From assembly GCA_036768485.1 (NCBI GenBank), contig JAVLUZ010000142.1:1632904-1696903 (forward strand): DNA of 64,000 nt, written 5' to 3'. The notes below the pieces were generated by a model that saw nothing but the letters and a program-made list of their open reading frames with translations, was not told where the DNA came from and searched no databases. The translations under genes were made by a program, and so were the position numbers. Source of the DNA: Mermis nigrescens. Taxonomy: Eukaryota > Nematoda > Enoplea > Mermithida > Mermithidae. This document shows, piece after piece, positions 42,345-53,489 of the stretch. The first letter of the stretch is position 1. The number at the start of each line of letters is the position of its first letter.

Positions 42345-42622
42345 CTAGTGGTCGTAAAACATCTTTTTTCCAACAGCACCGTGGACAAACCCCGTGGACG
42401 CTGCCCGCCAACTCGACCTCATATAAAACCCCGATGCAGCTATGACGAGGATCGGAGCAATTAACAACAACAACAACAACAACAACTGTTCAGCAGCTTT
42501 TATACATAAAATAAGTTTTGTTCAAGAAGGTGTTGATTGAATTTTAACCATATTTAAGGCATCTGGGTAGCAAAACTTACAAAGTGTATATACAGCTCTA
42601 GTGGTCGTAAAACATCTTTTTT
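42345..42622 (+). repeat. 25-bp direct repeats around a CAA-repeat segment
   Basis: CTAGTGGTCGTAAAACATCT plus TTTTT occurs at 42345-42369 and 42598-42622. Between them are a TATA-like CATATAAAACC (42420-42430) and a short (CAA)n run (about 42462-42486). It may be the long target duplication of a retroposed sequence or a local duplication. Confidence 0.5.
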
Positions 42623-42765
42623 AATTCATCCTTTGGTGCCCCGTATGTGTTCTTAAAATTTTGGTTGTGTTCCCTCCGGCAAAAAGACAAAATCCTAGAT
42701 AAGGGCCTGCTTATTTGTCTTGTACCTACGTATCATTAGAACTTCGTCCGACAAGCACTCTTAAC

Positions 42766-43059
42766 CACATATGGGCGTGGGGGAGGGGGAGGGGGTTGGG
42801 AGGGTATATGCACTCCCCAGTAGTTGGAATACGCCCACAAATCAAAATACCCCCCGAAATTCATTTTTGAAATTTTTTTGCTATTTAGCGATTTTGTGAT
42901 GCCATTGGATAGTGCTTGATGAGAAACGTCGAAAAATAGTGTTTTTTCGCCATATGACCACTTTTAAGACAATTTTTTTTACCTTTGAAAATATTTTCAC
43001 CCCCCCCCCAGAAATTTTTCCATGCCCCCCACCCAGAATTTTGATGCTGCCCACCTATG
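42766..43059 (+). mobile_element. MITE family 1 copy (294 bp)
   Basis: CACATATGGGCG...GCCCACCTATG with a perfect 8-bp duplication CTCTTAAC (42758-42765, 43060-43067). Confidence 0.92.
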
Positions 43060-43157
43060 CTCTTAACCATATTTTAATGGATTATGACCATTTGTTGGAA
43101 AGTTCTTGGATTCTCCCCTGAAGGCCCATGTCCAGGATTTTGTTTCAGGGGCATGAC

Positions 43158-43258
43158 CTTGCATGCACATAGGGGGTGAGGGGGTCCTAAGGGACAGTAC
43201 CTGTCCGGCTGACCCTTCAGGGGTAATACCACCCCCTCAGCCCCAATGTGCACGTATG
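43158..43258. repeat. Imperfect inverted repeat
   Basis: GCATGCACATAGGGGGTGAGGGGG is mirrored by CCCCCTCAGCCCCAATGTGCACG about 60 bases on. It looks like a short hairpin element. Confidence 0.5.
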
Positions 43259-43265
43259 ATTAGAC

Positions 43266-43435
43266 TGTGTGTGATATTAGTTGAAGTTAAGGCAGCAGGT
43301 TTTTGACTGCAAATAATATTTAAATGTGTGTGATATTATTTATGGTCTAAGCTGCTAGTTTTTGACTGCAAATAATATAACACTTTGTCTTATTTGCACT
43401 CTAGGCCGCTGGTTTTTGACTGCAAGTAATATTTT
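43266..43435 (+). repeat. Tandem repeat, about 59-bp unit, three copies
   Basis: Units start at 43266 and 43325 (TGTGTGTGATATT) with a third weaker copy. Each contains GGTTTTTGACTGCAAATAATAT or a close variant. Confidence 0.8.
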
Positions 43436-44579
43436 GCTGTATGCTAAATTATTTGCAGTTGACTACAAATAATGACTGCCGCTCCCATACATCTAAAAGC
43501 AGGCCCATGTCTGTGATTTTGTTTCGGGGGGAAGGCATGACCAACATTTCTTAAAAACATAAGGGGGACCAAGAAATAAATTTAAAAAAGGCGTTTTAAG
43601 ACCACTATAGCTGTACGCTTTGTAAATTTACCCTTTATGCCTTCAATATGGTGCGAATTGAATGGACACCCTCTTGAACACATCTCATTTTTGCATAAAA
43701 GCTGTGCAGAACATATGCAAAATACAATTTAGGGTGTATATATATATACAGATTAAAAATAGTGTTCAAACCGCATGCTTGTGACTGAATAGACCCTAAT
43801 TCGTGCCAAAAATTGTTTGCATTTCATTTCAGGAAGGGGCATGTGCCACCCTATCCTCTCTGAATATGAGCCCATCTATGAAAATTTTTTGCACCTAGTA
43901 ATTCCTGGTGCAAAGCAAGCAGTGGAGGCACAGTTTTGCCAAATCCAAATTTAAAAACCCAAAAATCCTTTTGAAAACCCCACACACCCTTGTACAAAGT
44001 ATAGGCAACTCGTTGAAAAAACATTTAAGGCTTTTCAAAAAATCACATTTATATATACATTTAAGAAAAGGAGCAAAAACAACAAAACTAAAAAAACCTG
44101 TTTTGGGGAAAAACTATGAGGATGGCAACACTATGCAATGCAAACGTTCTAGTTTCGTTTGTGCCAGGTCAAAATTTTAAAAACTGCTACAATTCTACAG
44201 ATAAACTGCTATCCCCTGTACAAAGCATTTATAATCATGCCAAAAAACTGCCACAGGCCCTTCAAAAAACTGCCACCCTGTGGTGGCCAAGCATAGGAGT
44301 GAAAATCTTCCAAAAATCTAGAAACTGCCAAAATGGAAGGAATACTGCCAACCTAGCACTAGTGATCGACTGAGGCCCCGGCCCTGGCCCTAACTATCCC
44401 CAGACATTTTTCAGCATCCCTGGCCCTCACAAGAACAAGTTGAAAAAAAAGGCCCGAGCTGGGGAAAAATTTAGTGAAATTCGTATTTTGTACAGGATGT
44501 GATACTGCCAGTTATTTATCAATGGACAAGTGTTAATTTTGAGAACTGTACTGATTCGACCATATGTATACATATTTAG

Positions 44580-46557
44580 CAGTGATCGACCGGGCTCAAA
44601 AAATACCGGGCCCAGTCCCGGGCCCGGGCCCGGGCTTTGCTGCCGGGCTTGGTACCGGGCCTGGGCTTATATACTAACAACATGCCTTGCTTCCAATATA
44701 ATGTTATGCATAAGATACATATTTAGACCGATTTTACATTTGTTATTTTTCGAATGCAAGGCTTACTGCTGTATCAAGAATATTTTTGAATTATAAGCTG
44801 TGTTAATTATTCAATATTTCTAAAAATAAATTAAGTAGTTAGCAAGGATTTTAGTAGCATTATTCAAGCAAGAACAAAGTTTTTAATACAATAGCGCGCA
44901 ATTTCATTATTAAAATGCACGTGCAACTAAACACGGTTTGAAAAAGCACAAGATTTCATGTAAATATTTAAAGGAAATTGAGCATTAAATTTATGTATTC
45001 AGACATAACAGCGACTTTGATATGGTCGGATAGGAGATATGCTGTTTGGTTTTAGAACTCAAACTATAGCGTACATTGACGTCAATTGAAATTATGTAGT
45101 GTATAGGATAGGACACGTATTGAAGCCATAGGCGTAGCCAGGGGGCATTGAGGGCACTTGCCCCCCCCGAAATTTTTCAGAAATCTAGTTGATTTTTGAG
45201 TGTAATAATTGTGTCCAGAAAATTGAGTTCAAAAAGGCAAAAACGTCAAAATTTTCCAGCGCTTCGCGCTGAGTCTTTATTATATTTTCTGTTGCTTTGT
45301 TTGTCTTTCTTTACAAGGACAGGACACATAATCCTATTTTAAATGAAAGGAATGGCCAAATTTCCTTATGTTCTTGCGCATTTTCTGTTTTCTGAATTAT
45401 ATCTTGTTAATAAGAAGGCCATAAATGGGCCTGAAATTGATAAGAACAAAATTGTCATTCATATATCCTTTTTATATCTTATTGGCAGCACCCTTTGCTG
45501 CGCTTTATACTTAGCAGAGGTCGAAAAGCGCATTTCAGCTCAGAAATCTTGTACAATGTAAGACTTCATCAATTTTAAGTGTTTTGGGCTTAATTTAGAA
45601 CCGAGATTTGTCCGATTTTGCGAAAATTTTAGCGATAGTATTTAACATTAAAGTGTTTTTTTACAAAATTTTCTAGGGCGCGATTGAGCGTGACACCACA
45701 GCAGCCCCTCCCCCACCGTAAAATCTCGTTGTACATGTGCAGCGAGATTTTTGGGAGGACGAAAAGGAAAAAGGGTTCGTCGAAATTAATTTGTCTGTTC
45801 TGTATGATTTTAGCGGTATAAATTATGTTTAAAGAGCTAAAACGTCAAAATTTTCCGGCGCATGGCGCTGCTGGTTATTGCTCTTTCTTTCTGTAAAGCT
45901 TTAGCATTGCGTTTAATAGCCTAAATCAGGCAAAATATCACAGAATATTAGTATTCACAGGCTACAAAATGTTAAGGACAGTAAAAGATTACTAAATTCC
46001 TTGGTGCTTTGCGCCTCTTATGATTTCCGAGCTGTTTGTCAATAGACCGTAAATTCTACATGAAAACGGTAATAGTTTCAAAAATTTTTTGGCGTTTCGC
46101 GCTGATTAACATTTTTGTATTTCTGATTGTCAGAAACCCATAAATTAGCTAGGCTACACTACTACAGGTCGAAAAACTCAATTTTATCATAGGTACATAA
46201 CGTTACTAACATTCAATGCAAAATTAGTCTTAAAAATATTGTTTGTGTATGCCCCCCGAACCAAAATCCTGGCTACGCCTCTGATTGAAGCGCTGTATAG
46301 AATATAAATGCACATATGAAGTTGACAAGTATATGATAATGAGCAGGTGGATAGAAGTAAGGCAAATGGATTCAAATAGAATCATAGGCTAGCAAATTCG
46401 TAAGAAATACGGACAACAGCTGAAATAGTAAACGTCTAAAATATTAACGATAATTAGTTGAGGCCCGGTTGAGGCCCGGTGGTTTTCAGCCGGGCCCGGG
46501 CCCAGGCCTGCTATGACCAGCCACCCGGTCTGGGCCCAGGTACCCGGTTGATCACTG
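44580..46557. mobile_element. hAT-like element, 1.98 kb, hosting a nested element
   Basis: TIRs CAGTGATCGACCGGG and, reversed, CAGTGATCAACCGGG; perfect 8-bp duplication ATATTTAG (44572-44579, 46558-46565). Both ends contain GGGCCCGGGCC-rich tracts. No transposase is visible. Element 45127-46283 lies inside. Confidence 0.88.
45127..46283. mobile_element. Nested hAT-like element, 1.16 kb
   Basis: TIRs CATAGGCGTAGCCAGG and, reversed, CAGAGGCGTAGCCAGG (14 of 16); perfect 8-bp duplication ATTGAAGC (45119-45126, 46284-46291). The interior shares AACGTCAAAATTTTCC(A/G)GCGCTTCGCGC-type motifs with element X. Confidence 0.9.
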
Positions 46558-46565
46558 ATATTTAG

Positions 46566-48455
46566 TCCTTGTTATATCTTTGCGACTGTGTTTAAATGAG
46601 CTTTTACAGAATAAATGCTCAGGACAATCTGCATCTTTTTGATTCCTTCACTTAACTCATTAAACCAAATGCTACTTCTATCTCAATTATTTGTAGCTAG
46701 TGGCTAAAAGATTTAGAGTTGACAAATACGTTCTATTTCTAATTGGAAATTGTACATTTTCAAAAAACTATTTTCACAAAAAACACTTTAACATTTAATT
46801 GAATGGGAACCGCCTGCTTAAAAACGTGTTTCTCGTGTAATAGTTACTAGGACAGAACTTAATTATAGGCGGACATAGACTACGCTGCAAAATTGCGTTC
46901 AATCCGATAAACTATATATGTCTCATTTATCACATCCAATACCTATTCCGTCCAATTGCTACATCTATGTGATTCAACTGTAACACATTTCTTGCTTAAT
47001 ACTTATTGCAGTGGAAGTGAATAATAGGCGGAAGTAAACTACACTGCAGAATTGCGACCAATCCGATAAGCTAATTTCTCATTTATTACGTCCAATGCCT
47101 ATTTCGCCCTATTGCTACGTCTCTGTGATTCCACTACTTCTGTTTCTAGTTTTGTTAATAACAGTTATTACTTCTGTTTTTCATTGGAGCTTTCTCATTT
47201 ATATTAAAAGTCTTTGTTTCTTATTTTAACTTGCTTGGAAAATTTATGCTCTGTTAGGGCATTGACTGTGTGCTATCATTTCTACTCGTTTCCAAACATG
47301 CACACAGAAAAATTTCTGGGGGTGAGAAATCAAAAAATGTTTTGAAGAGCCTTTTTTACCGTAAAAACGCTTGATATGTGTTGAAAACGCGATTTTTAAG
47401 CATTTTCGATGATGATTTGCGAGAATTGGAATCAATACATGGAAGCCCCAAGCGCTTTGGCTGATGAATATGTAGAATGCGGCGCAAGCAGCAGCAGTAG
47501 CCGTAATGAAGATTCAAATGGTTTTGAGTGCGCTAATAGCAGCAAAATATAATTTATTGATGATTCAGACAATGAAACACTGGACTAAATTTGTTTCTCA
47601 AGACATAAATAGTACACCCACCGTTTTTTCCCAGCGATTTGGTTGACATTATAGACCAAACCCAAAATTTTTCCTCTTTTTCCGACCTTTCCACGTTTTT
47701 GGAAGGTCTGAAAACGTTAAAAATAGAGCGCCTGTGTTGAAAAATCAGTGTTTTTTAAGCAGAGAATCCTATGTACACATGCATTAGCGGTGTTTGATGC
47801 ACTTTTTGTGTAAAAATTTCGCGCTCTACAAGAAAAATCGCGATCAGTATATGTTATTTCTATTGAAACTTGAATTTCCTTCCTTCAGTGAAGCATTTTA
47901 GCTAATTCTGGAGTCATTTTTGATAATTAAAACTATAATTTATGAAATGGCACGAAGCGCCAGAAAATTTTGAACTTTTAGCTCCCAAAATCATTTTTGC
48001 ATTACAAAAACTAACCAAATCCGTGCAAAAGATAAGGATTATCAATCGTGGTGAAGTTCTAGACCAGATTGTCGATAAAAATGCTGCAATTGGCGTGGCG
48101 TGGCTTAAAGATTAATAACAAGTAAGAATTAAGTCAATTCGGCGAAAAGCGCCGAAAAGTTCTTGAAGTTTTACCTCTCTAAAACACATTTTTAACAGTA
48201 CAAAAATTTTCCAGAAATGCCAACCTAGCCCAAAAATTTTATCCACTTCCCAAAATTTTGGTTGACAAATAGGGAGTAAGTTAAGAGTAAGGTACTTTCA
48301 GAATACATTATAATAAACTGCAGCAGATAGGATTTTTTCGCTCAGTACTTAGAACATGTTGAAAGAAGGAGCAAAAAAATTTCATCCGCTTATGAACAAT
48401 ATTACAAAAGCTATGTGTTTCGCTAATTATCCTCTTCTCGACCTAAGTATATGTA
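46566..48455. other. Mostly unassigned; one local duplication
   Basis: Apart from the direct repeat at 46855-47140 and X-like fragments near 47940-48160 (GGCACGAAGCGCCAG, CGGCGAAAAGCGCCG), no gene or element end is visible. Confidence 0.35.
46855..47140 (+). repeat. Two direct repeats of about 125 bp, 158 bp apart
   Basis: ATAGGCGGA(C/A)(A/G)TA(G/A)ACTAC(G/A)CTGCA...AATCCGATAA...CTCATTTAT...CCAATTGCTAC or variants occur at 46855-46978 and 47013-47140. Confidence 0.75.
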
Positions 48456-49404
48456 GATTCAAACAGCGAAATGCAGAATCACAGGTAGATACCCAATTTA
48501 CGTCGACCTAAGCATCTATACATCGGCCTAAGCATCTATACATCGACCTAAGCATCTATACATCGATCTAAGCATCTATACATAGACCTAAGCATCTATA
48601 CATCGACCTAAGCATATATACATCAATCTGAGCATCTATACATGGACCTAAGCATCTATACATCGACCTGAGCGGAAGCGACATTGACCTAAGCTGCTTT
48701 AAACACCTTTCAGATATACTAAGCCTAAGCCTAAGTATAATAGAAGCAAAAACTTAGATTTTCGTAAAACCGGAAAAAGCATGCAAGAAATATGAAAATT
48801 TTTAAAGTTCCTTCAAAATTTCGGCTAAACCTTACTATATGGTGTGAACGGAAAACTTGCAGCTGTACGTGGAAAGGAACAATATTTATTGAAATGAGGA
48901 GGACATGCATAAAGAAAGTGCGGAAAAAAATTTCATGAAAAACGGACCAATATTGGTGAAGATAGAGTTACTCAGGATATATAGCTACATTTAAAGTGAG
49001 GTATTTTACAGTTTACCAAAAATGTTCCGAATTTGGGCTGAAAACATATGTATCTGACATTTCCAAGGTCGCTGATTACGAAAAATAACTTTTATTTTAC
49101 GGAAAAAAAATTTTTTGTTTGAAAATTTTTAAATTTGAAAAAAACAATTTTCTGCATGTTCCTTCTGTCTAGATAATGTGAAAATTCAAGTTTCTGCTTA
49201 AATGGCGCTTAGGCTTAGGCTTAGTTTATCTGAGAAGGTGTTTTCGGCTGCTTAGGTCGAGGTCGCTCCCGCTGAGGTCGAGGTATAGATGCTTAGGTCA
49301 ACGTATAGATGCTTAGGTCGATGTATAGATGCTCAGGTCGATGTATAGATGCTTAGGTCGACCTAAGTTGGGTACATGTTACTCTGCATTCCACTGTTTG
49401 AATC
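48456..49404. mobile_element. Foldback element with minisatellite arms
   Basis: The left arm (48456-48735) and right arm (about 49205-49404) are inverted copies. GATTCAAACAG and TGCAGA(A)TCAC-like starts are mirrored at the right as CTCTGCATTCCACTGTTTGAATC. Each arm contains tandem 20-bp units AGCATCTATACATCGACCTA (about eight at left, four or five at right, inverted) and an inner TAAGCCTAAGCCTAAG. This resembles Drosophila FB-type foldback transposons. Confidence 0.75.
48503..48672 (+). repeat. 20-bp tandem array in the left arm
   Basis: Eight units of AGCATCTATACATCGACCTA with one or two changes per unit. No spacers, so not CRISPR. Confidence 0.93.
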
Positions 49405-51725
49405 TTCAAATGGTTGGAACTTTAAGATAATCCGAAAATGCTGTTTGAATCGTATTTAAGTAGAAATCTTTAACTGGATGTAAACAATGCTGAAAATAGT
49501 GAGATTAAAAAAAATTTCTCGAAAATTTGGGCAAAAAATTACAAAAAAATTTTCTTTTATCTTGGTTTCCACGCAGTATAACTTAATTTTTTGTAATCTG
49601 CAACCTTGAAAATGGCAGGAAAATATTAATTAGTAAAAATCGGAAACCTTTGATAAACTGCTAAAATTCCTTAAAGTGGCTCAAAATGGTGAATGTCGAA
49701 GTATGATGTTTGAAGTACCGTAACTCTGTAAGTTTTGTATGGATTTATTATTTTTTTTGGCGTCTTTTAGTGACACAAAGTATCGTTTTTGCGCAATTGT
49801 ATGGCAATTCTGCCGGAATGACGCAAAATCGGTTCACACCATATTCTTCAAAAACTCCAAAATTTCAAACAGCTTTCCGCGTCTTTTTTCTTTTTTCTCC
49901 TTCATTGCAATGCTTCCTTCCGTAATTTCAGCCCAGATTATTTATTTCTGACAAATGCGTATGTAAGTCCTTGAATCGAGCCGTTTAACTGTCTCAACAC
50001 TCGAATCGAGAGTCGCCTGCAACTTTGCAAGAATGGCTCAGATTTTCATCAAATTTTTTTCCGCGCTCCAATTTATCATGTTCTACCAGTTTGGCGGGCT
50101 AAAGTAGAGGAGATTGGAAATTTCCAGAAAGTTTTGACAAGGACATTTTCTAATTGAGTTTGGGCTGGGAAGTTCATATTTGAAAGAATTATAAAAAATT
50201 ATAAAGAATAAAATACAGAACATGTAATGTAAAATAAAGAATTATAAATTCTGGCGTACCGTATTCGTTTAGCTCCTTTTGTAAAAGTACCATATTCTTA
50301 ACTTTAGCCGACAAATAGACCAAAAAGTGGAAAAAAACGGTGCCACCACCTACCTTATTCTTTCAGATTTGAATTCTTTGACCCTTAATCAGATTAAATC
50401 AACCAGGCAAAGTTGATTTCTAGAAGAACACTACGTTCTCAATATTAGCCCAAAATTCTGGTTGACAAATAGACCAAAAAAGGAAAAAAACGGTGATTGC
50501 GGGTTTAAATTTTTAAAACTGCCACAATTCATGAGAAAAACAGCCATCCTCTGTTTAAAGTAGATGGAAGCGACCCGACTGCCATAGGCCCCACAAAAAA
50601 GTGCCATAATTTAATTAAGCACAGGAGTGATAAACTTCCGGAAAAAACAGAAAACTGCCACAATGAAAGGAGAACTGCCAACCTGGCATGCATCACTGTA
50701 TTGGCCAGTGGCACGGCACGCTGTTCCTTATTCGAAGCTGCAGTACATAGCTTCAAAGCTATAATTGCGTGAAATTTTCTACATGCTAGCTTAAATAAAT
50801 TATTTCTCGTCAAATATTTCAAATCAAACTATAGACGAAAGGTTCACTTGCTGGACACACTGCTAAAAAGTGGTTCTTTTCTGCTATTGTGCGACGCTAT
50901 TATTTACTTGTCCAACGATATTCTATCAAACTTCTATGATGTGGCAGGACATTATTAAATAATGTTTTATCAAATATAATATTATCATCAAATACTGATT
51001 ATTAAATACTGATATTAAATATTATTAAATATATTACTAAATACATTATCAAATACTGATATGCACATGGGGTACAGTCTATTGCATAGAGTCGCTCAAT
51101 GATTGAATGTCCGTTTATTAGCGTAACCTCAGTTTTTTCACCGCTCGACGGGAAACCAATTCGCTACCTCTCCAACAACTATGTAAACAAATTGGATTAG
51201 CAAAAGCAAGTTAAGTACAAGTAATTATTTATTCAACGCAAAAAATCGAAGTACATTTGTATATTCTGCGACCTGCAGAATAAAATAAACTATGCAACCA
51301 AAAACAATTGAAAAAGCAGCATGCTAGCTATACAGTAGCTATCAGAAATTGGGTGGAGTAAATTAACATCATATTTCACAAAACCTTGTGCATAAAAAAC
51401 CATCTAACGAGCAGCTACAAAAGTGGTTTCCTGGCAACTGTAACACAATTTCGCACAGTAAAACTTCATTTGCTCATCAATTTCTATGCACCGTATCGCG
51501 GTTGCTGGCTGCTGCTTCAGCTTAAACCGCTTTTGTAGTCGATTCACATCGACTCAAGAATTGCTGTCCATGCACGAAATTTCGTAAAATAGACTATAAG
51601 TGCGACTTTGCAAGCCAATTGATTGAAATCGCAAACATTGCATTAAGACAATCAAAGAAATTGTTGGTTTTAAACTAAAGGAAATGTATGTAAGCTTACA
51701 TGCATGAAACAGACTACAAGTACCA
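49405..51725. other. No gene seen
   Basis: AT-rich sequence. It includes low-complexity ATTAAATA repeats at about 50955-51060 and short frames without motifs. Confidence 0.35.
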
Positions 51726-52270
51726 CCTATAGTCTGTTTCATTTATTCGAGAGCTTTTTAGTGGGCTACAGTAGGCGAAGCAAGACTAATTACTGTAATT
51801 CGGCAGATCAGCTCAGTGAGGGCGAGTGGTTGGAATTCTTCCATTTTCAATGCACTAATCCGCCTATATAACTATAATTTAGGCATTTAATCAGTTATAG
51901 GACATACTACAGTAAGCGCGCTAAATATTAAGCTATCGGGTGGAATATCGAACCCAGTTGCTTCGACACGACAAGTACACGTTTTACCACTGAGCTATGA
52001 GGGAGTTCGCGGCGTTTCTTAACGTTTTAGTCTATTGTGTTTAAAGTGTCAACTAAGGATAAGCTGAATGCGCGATTGTTATCTGTAAGTTGATTAATTT
52101 GCTGGAAGACGAGAATAAATAATGTGGCGAAAATGTCATTGAAAAACCCTTCTCTGCTACGTAACTACAGTGAGATCTAACGAACTACAGTAAATAAGAA
52201 AGAAGGGGTTACTGTAGCCTCCGAAAACATTTACTGAAAAAGCTCTCGGTTGAATGAAAGGGACTATAGG
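51726..52270. mobile_element. TIR element Z, copy 2 (545 bp)
   Basis: Ends CCTATAGTCTGTTTCATTTA and, reversed, CCTATAGTCCCTTTCATTCA, continuing through AGAGCTTTTT. The inside carries CTACAGTA boxes and a tRNA-like module on the minus strand (51940-52010, A box TAGCTCAGTGGT, B box GGTTCGATATTCC with two extra bases). A similar TATAGG terminus occurs at 53755-53765. Confidence 0.7.
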
Positions 52271-52320
52271 CCCGCAACGATTGTATGTACTAATCCATTG
52301 ACGCCAGGTTTGCTTGGCTA

Positions 52321-52692
52321 TGTCACGTATACATGACATCTGCTAACTTAAGCAACAGCTGTCGCTGATTGCCACAGTAATTGTTCCGTTCTCTTAGTTC
52401 TCTTATAAGGAAGAGACAAATCTCCAGCAATGAACCGGTCTGAGCTCAGCACGTAAAACTGCTAAGTGAGGAGTCAGCGCTGATAAAGGCTGTTGGGTTC
52501 GCCCAACAGTACCGGTTTTGTTCTCACTAGACAGCTCAGTCCGAGCTGGTGACTACCCGAATCTGCACTCCTGGTTTAGTGGGTCAAGTATTATGTAATT
52601 GATTATTGATTACTAACTCCTAGAAATGGAGGCTATATTATATTATTATGTTTAAATGTTCTCAGCCAGCGTCGTCTATTACTTATGCGACT
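52321..52692 (+). repeat. 5' LTR of the short element
   Basis: Starts TGTCACGTATACATGACATC and ends ...TCTATTACTTATGCGACT. It contains an 83-base segment bounded by ACCGGT (about 52435-52517) with an 8-bp hairpin CTGTTGGG/CCCAACAG. There is an extra segment (about 52520-52670) relative to the 3' copy. Confidence 0.65.
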
Positions 52693-52964
52693 TGGCGAGA
52701 CTGAACAGTATCTGACGTCAGTCACTGGCAATGGACCTTGCACATTATCGGCCAATGAGCCAAAATTTGAAAAACAGAAGCAAAAATATAAGCCAATCGA
52801 TATTTGATAATCTGATAATGGCTAATGAGCCAAAAAGGCCCCGGAGCCTATTATATATATTCGACTACTTAGGTCAAAAGGCATAAAAATTTCCTAAGTT
52901 AGTCCACATTTATAAAATACATATCCTGCAGCGACGAGGACGCCGCTTTTCTGAAGAAGGGGAA

Positions 52965-53166
52965 TGTCAGGGATGACAGCTGATGCAACAGCTGATACCC
53001 TATTTCACATGATATAAGGAACAAACGTTCTCAAGCAAGAGAACCGGTCTTGGCACAGTTGGTAACACAGCTGTGCTGGGAGTCAACGCTGATAAAGGTC
53101 GGCTGGTTCGACAATAGCTGACACCGGTTTTGCCTTCAACCAGCGTCCGCTATTACTAATGTGATA
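52965..53166 (+). repeat. 3' LTR of the short element
   Basis: Starts TGTCAGGGATGACAGCTG and ends CTATTACTAATGTGATA. It carries an 86-base segment between ACCGGT boxes (about 53043-53128) with a perfect A box (TGGCACAGTTGG) eight bases in and a partial B box (GGTTCGACAAT) near its end. Confidence 0.65.
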
Positions 53167-53489
53167 GCTATAATGTTCATTAAAAAATTAAAAAAACCTC
53201 AAAACACAATTGCAATCAGTTTTCTATCAGTCACAATATGAAGCAAGTCAGCGTTGCAACTTGCAAGGCATTTTACAAAAAGCGCCTATATATTTTGGAT
53301 TATGTTTATACAATCTTACGTGAACCATTTAAAGAAGGTTATTTATTTAGATGCCGCAGAATGGTATATATTCCGATTTTTTACGTTAGTTAGCGGAAGG
53401 TTGATTTATGACTGTTTTTGCGACTTAAGGCATATACTCGTGTATAATATGCCGTCAGCTTGGATCTCATTTTGTAGAGCTTATTGTTA

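Larger units (their letters stand above)
52321..53166 (+). mobile_element. Short non-autonomous LTR element (TRIM type)
   Basis: LTR-like repeats lie at 52321-52692 and 52965-53166, with a 4-bp duplication GCTA (52317-52320 and 53167-53170). The primer-binding site TGGCGAGACTGAA directly follows the first LTR, and a purine tract GAAGAAGGGGAA precedes the second. The internal region is only about 270 bp and has no coding capacity. The first LTR has about 170 bases more than the second. It shares the TGTCAGGG start and the PBS with the long element at 6326-15966. Confidence 0.75.

Noticed and set aside
48503..48672. CRISPR-like regular repeats
   Set aside because: The 20-bp units are directly adjacent with no spacers, and the context is eukaryotic.
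50529..50822. 97-codon minus-strand frame as the missing N-terminal exon of the PAPS transporter
   Set aside because: It is hydrophobic but lacks recognisable N-terminal family residues and lies 16 kb away with no matching donor in phase.
52420..53130. Hammerhead ribozyme in the short LTR element (as in retrozymes)
   Set aside because: Both LTRs contain CTGATAAAGG, but the core needs CTGANGA and a GAAA segment after stem II; neither is present.
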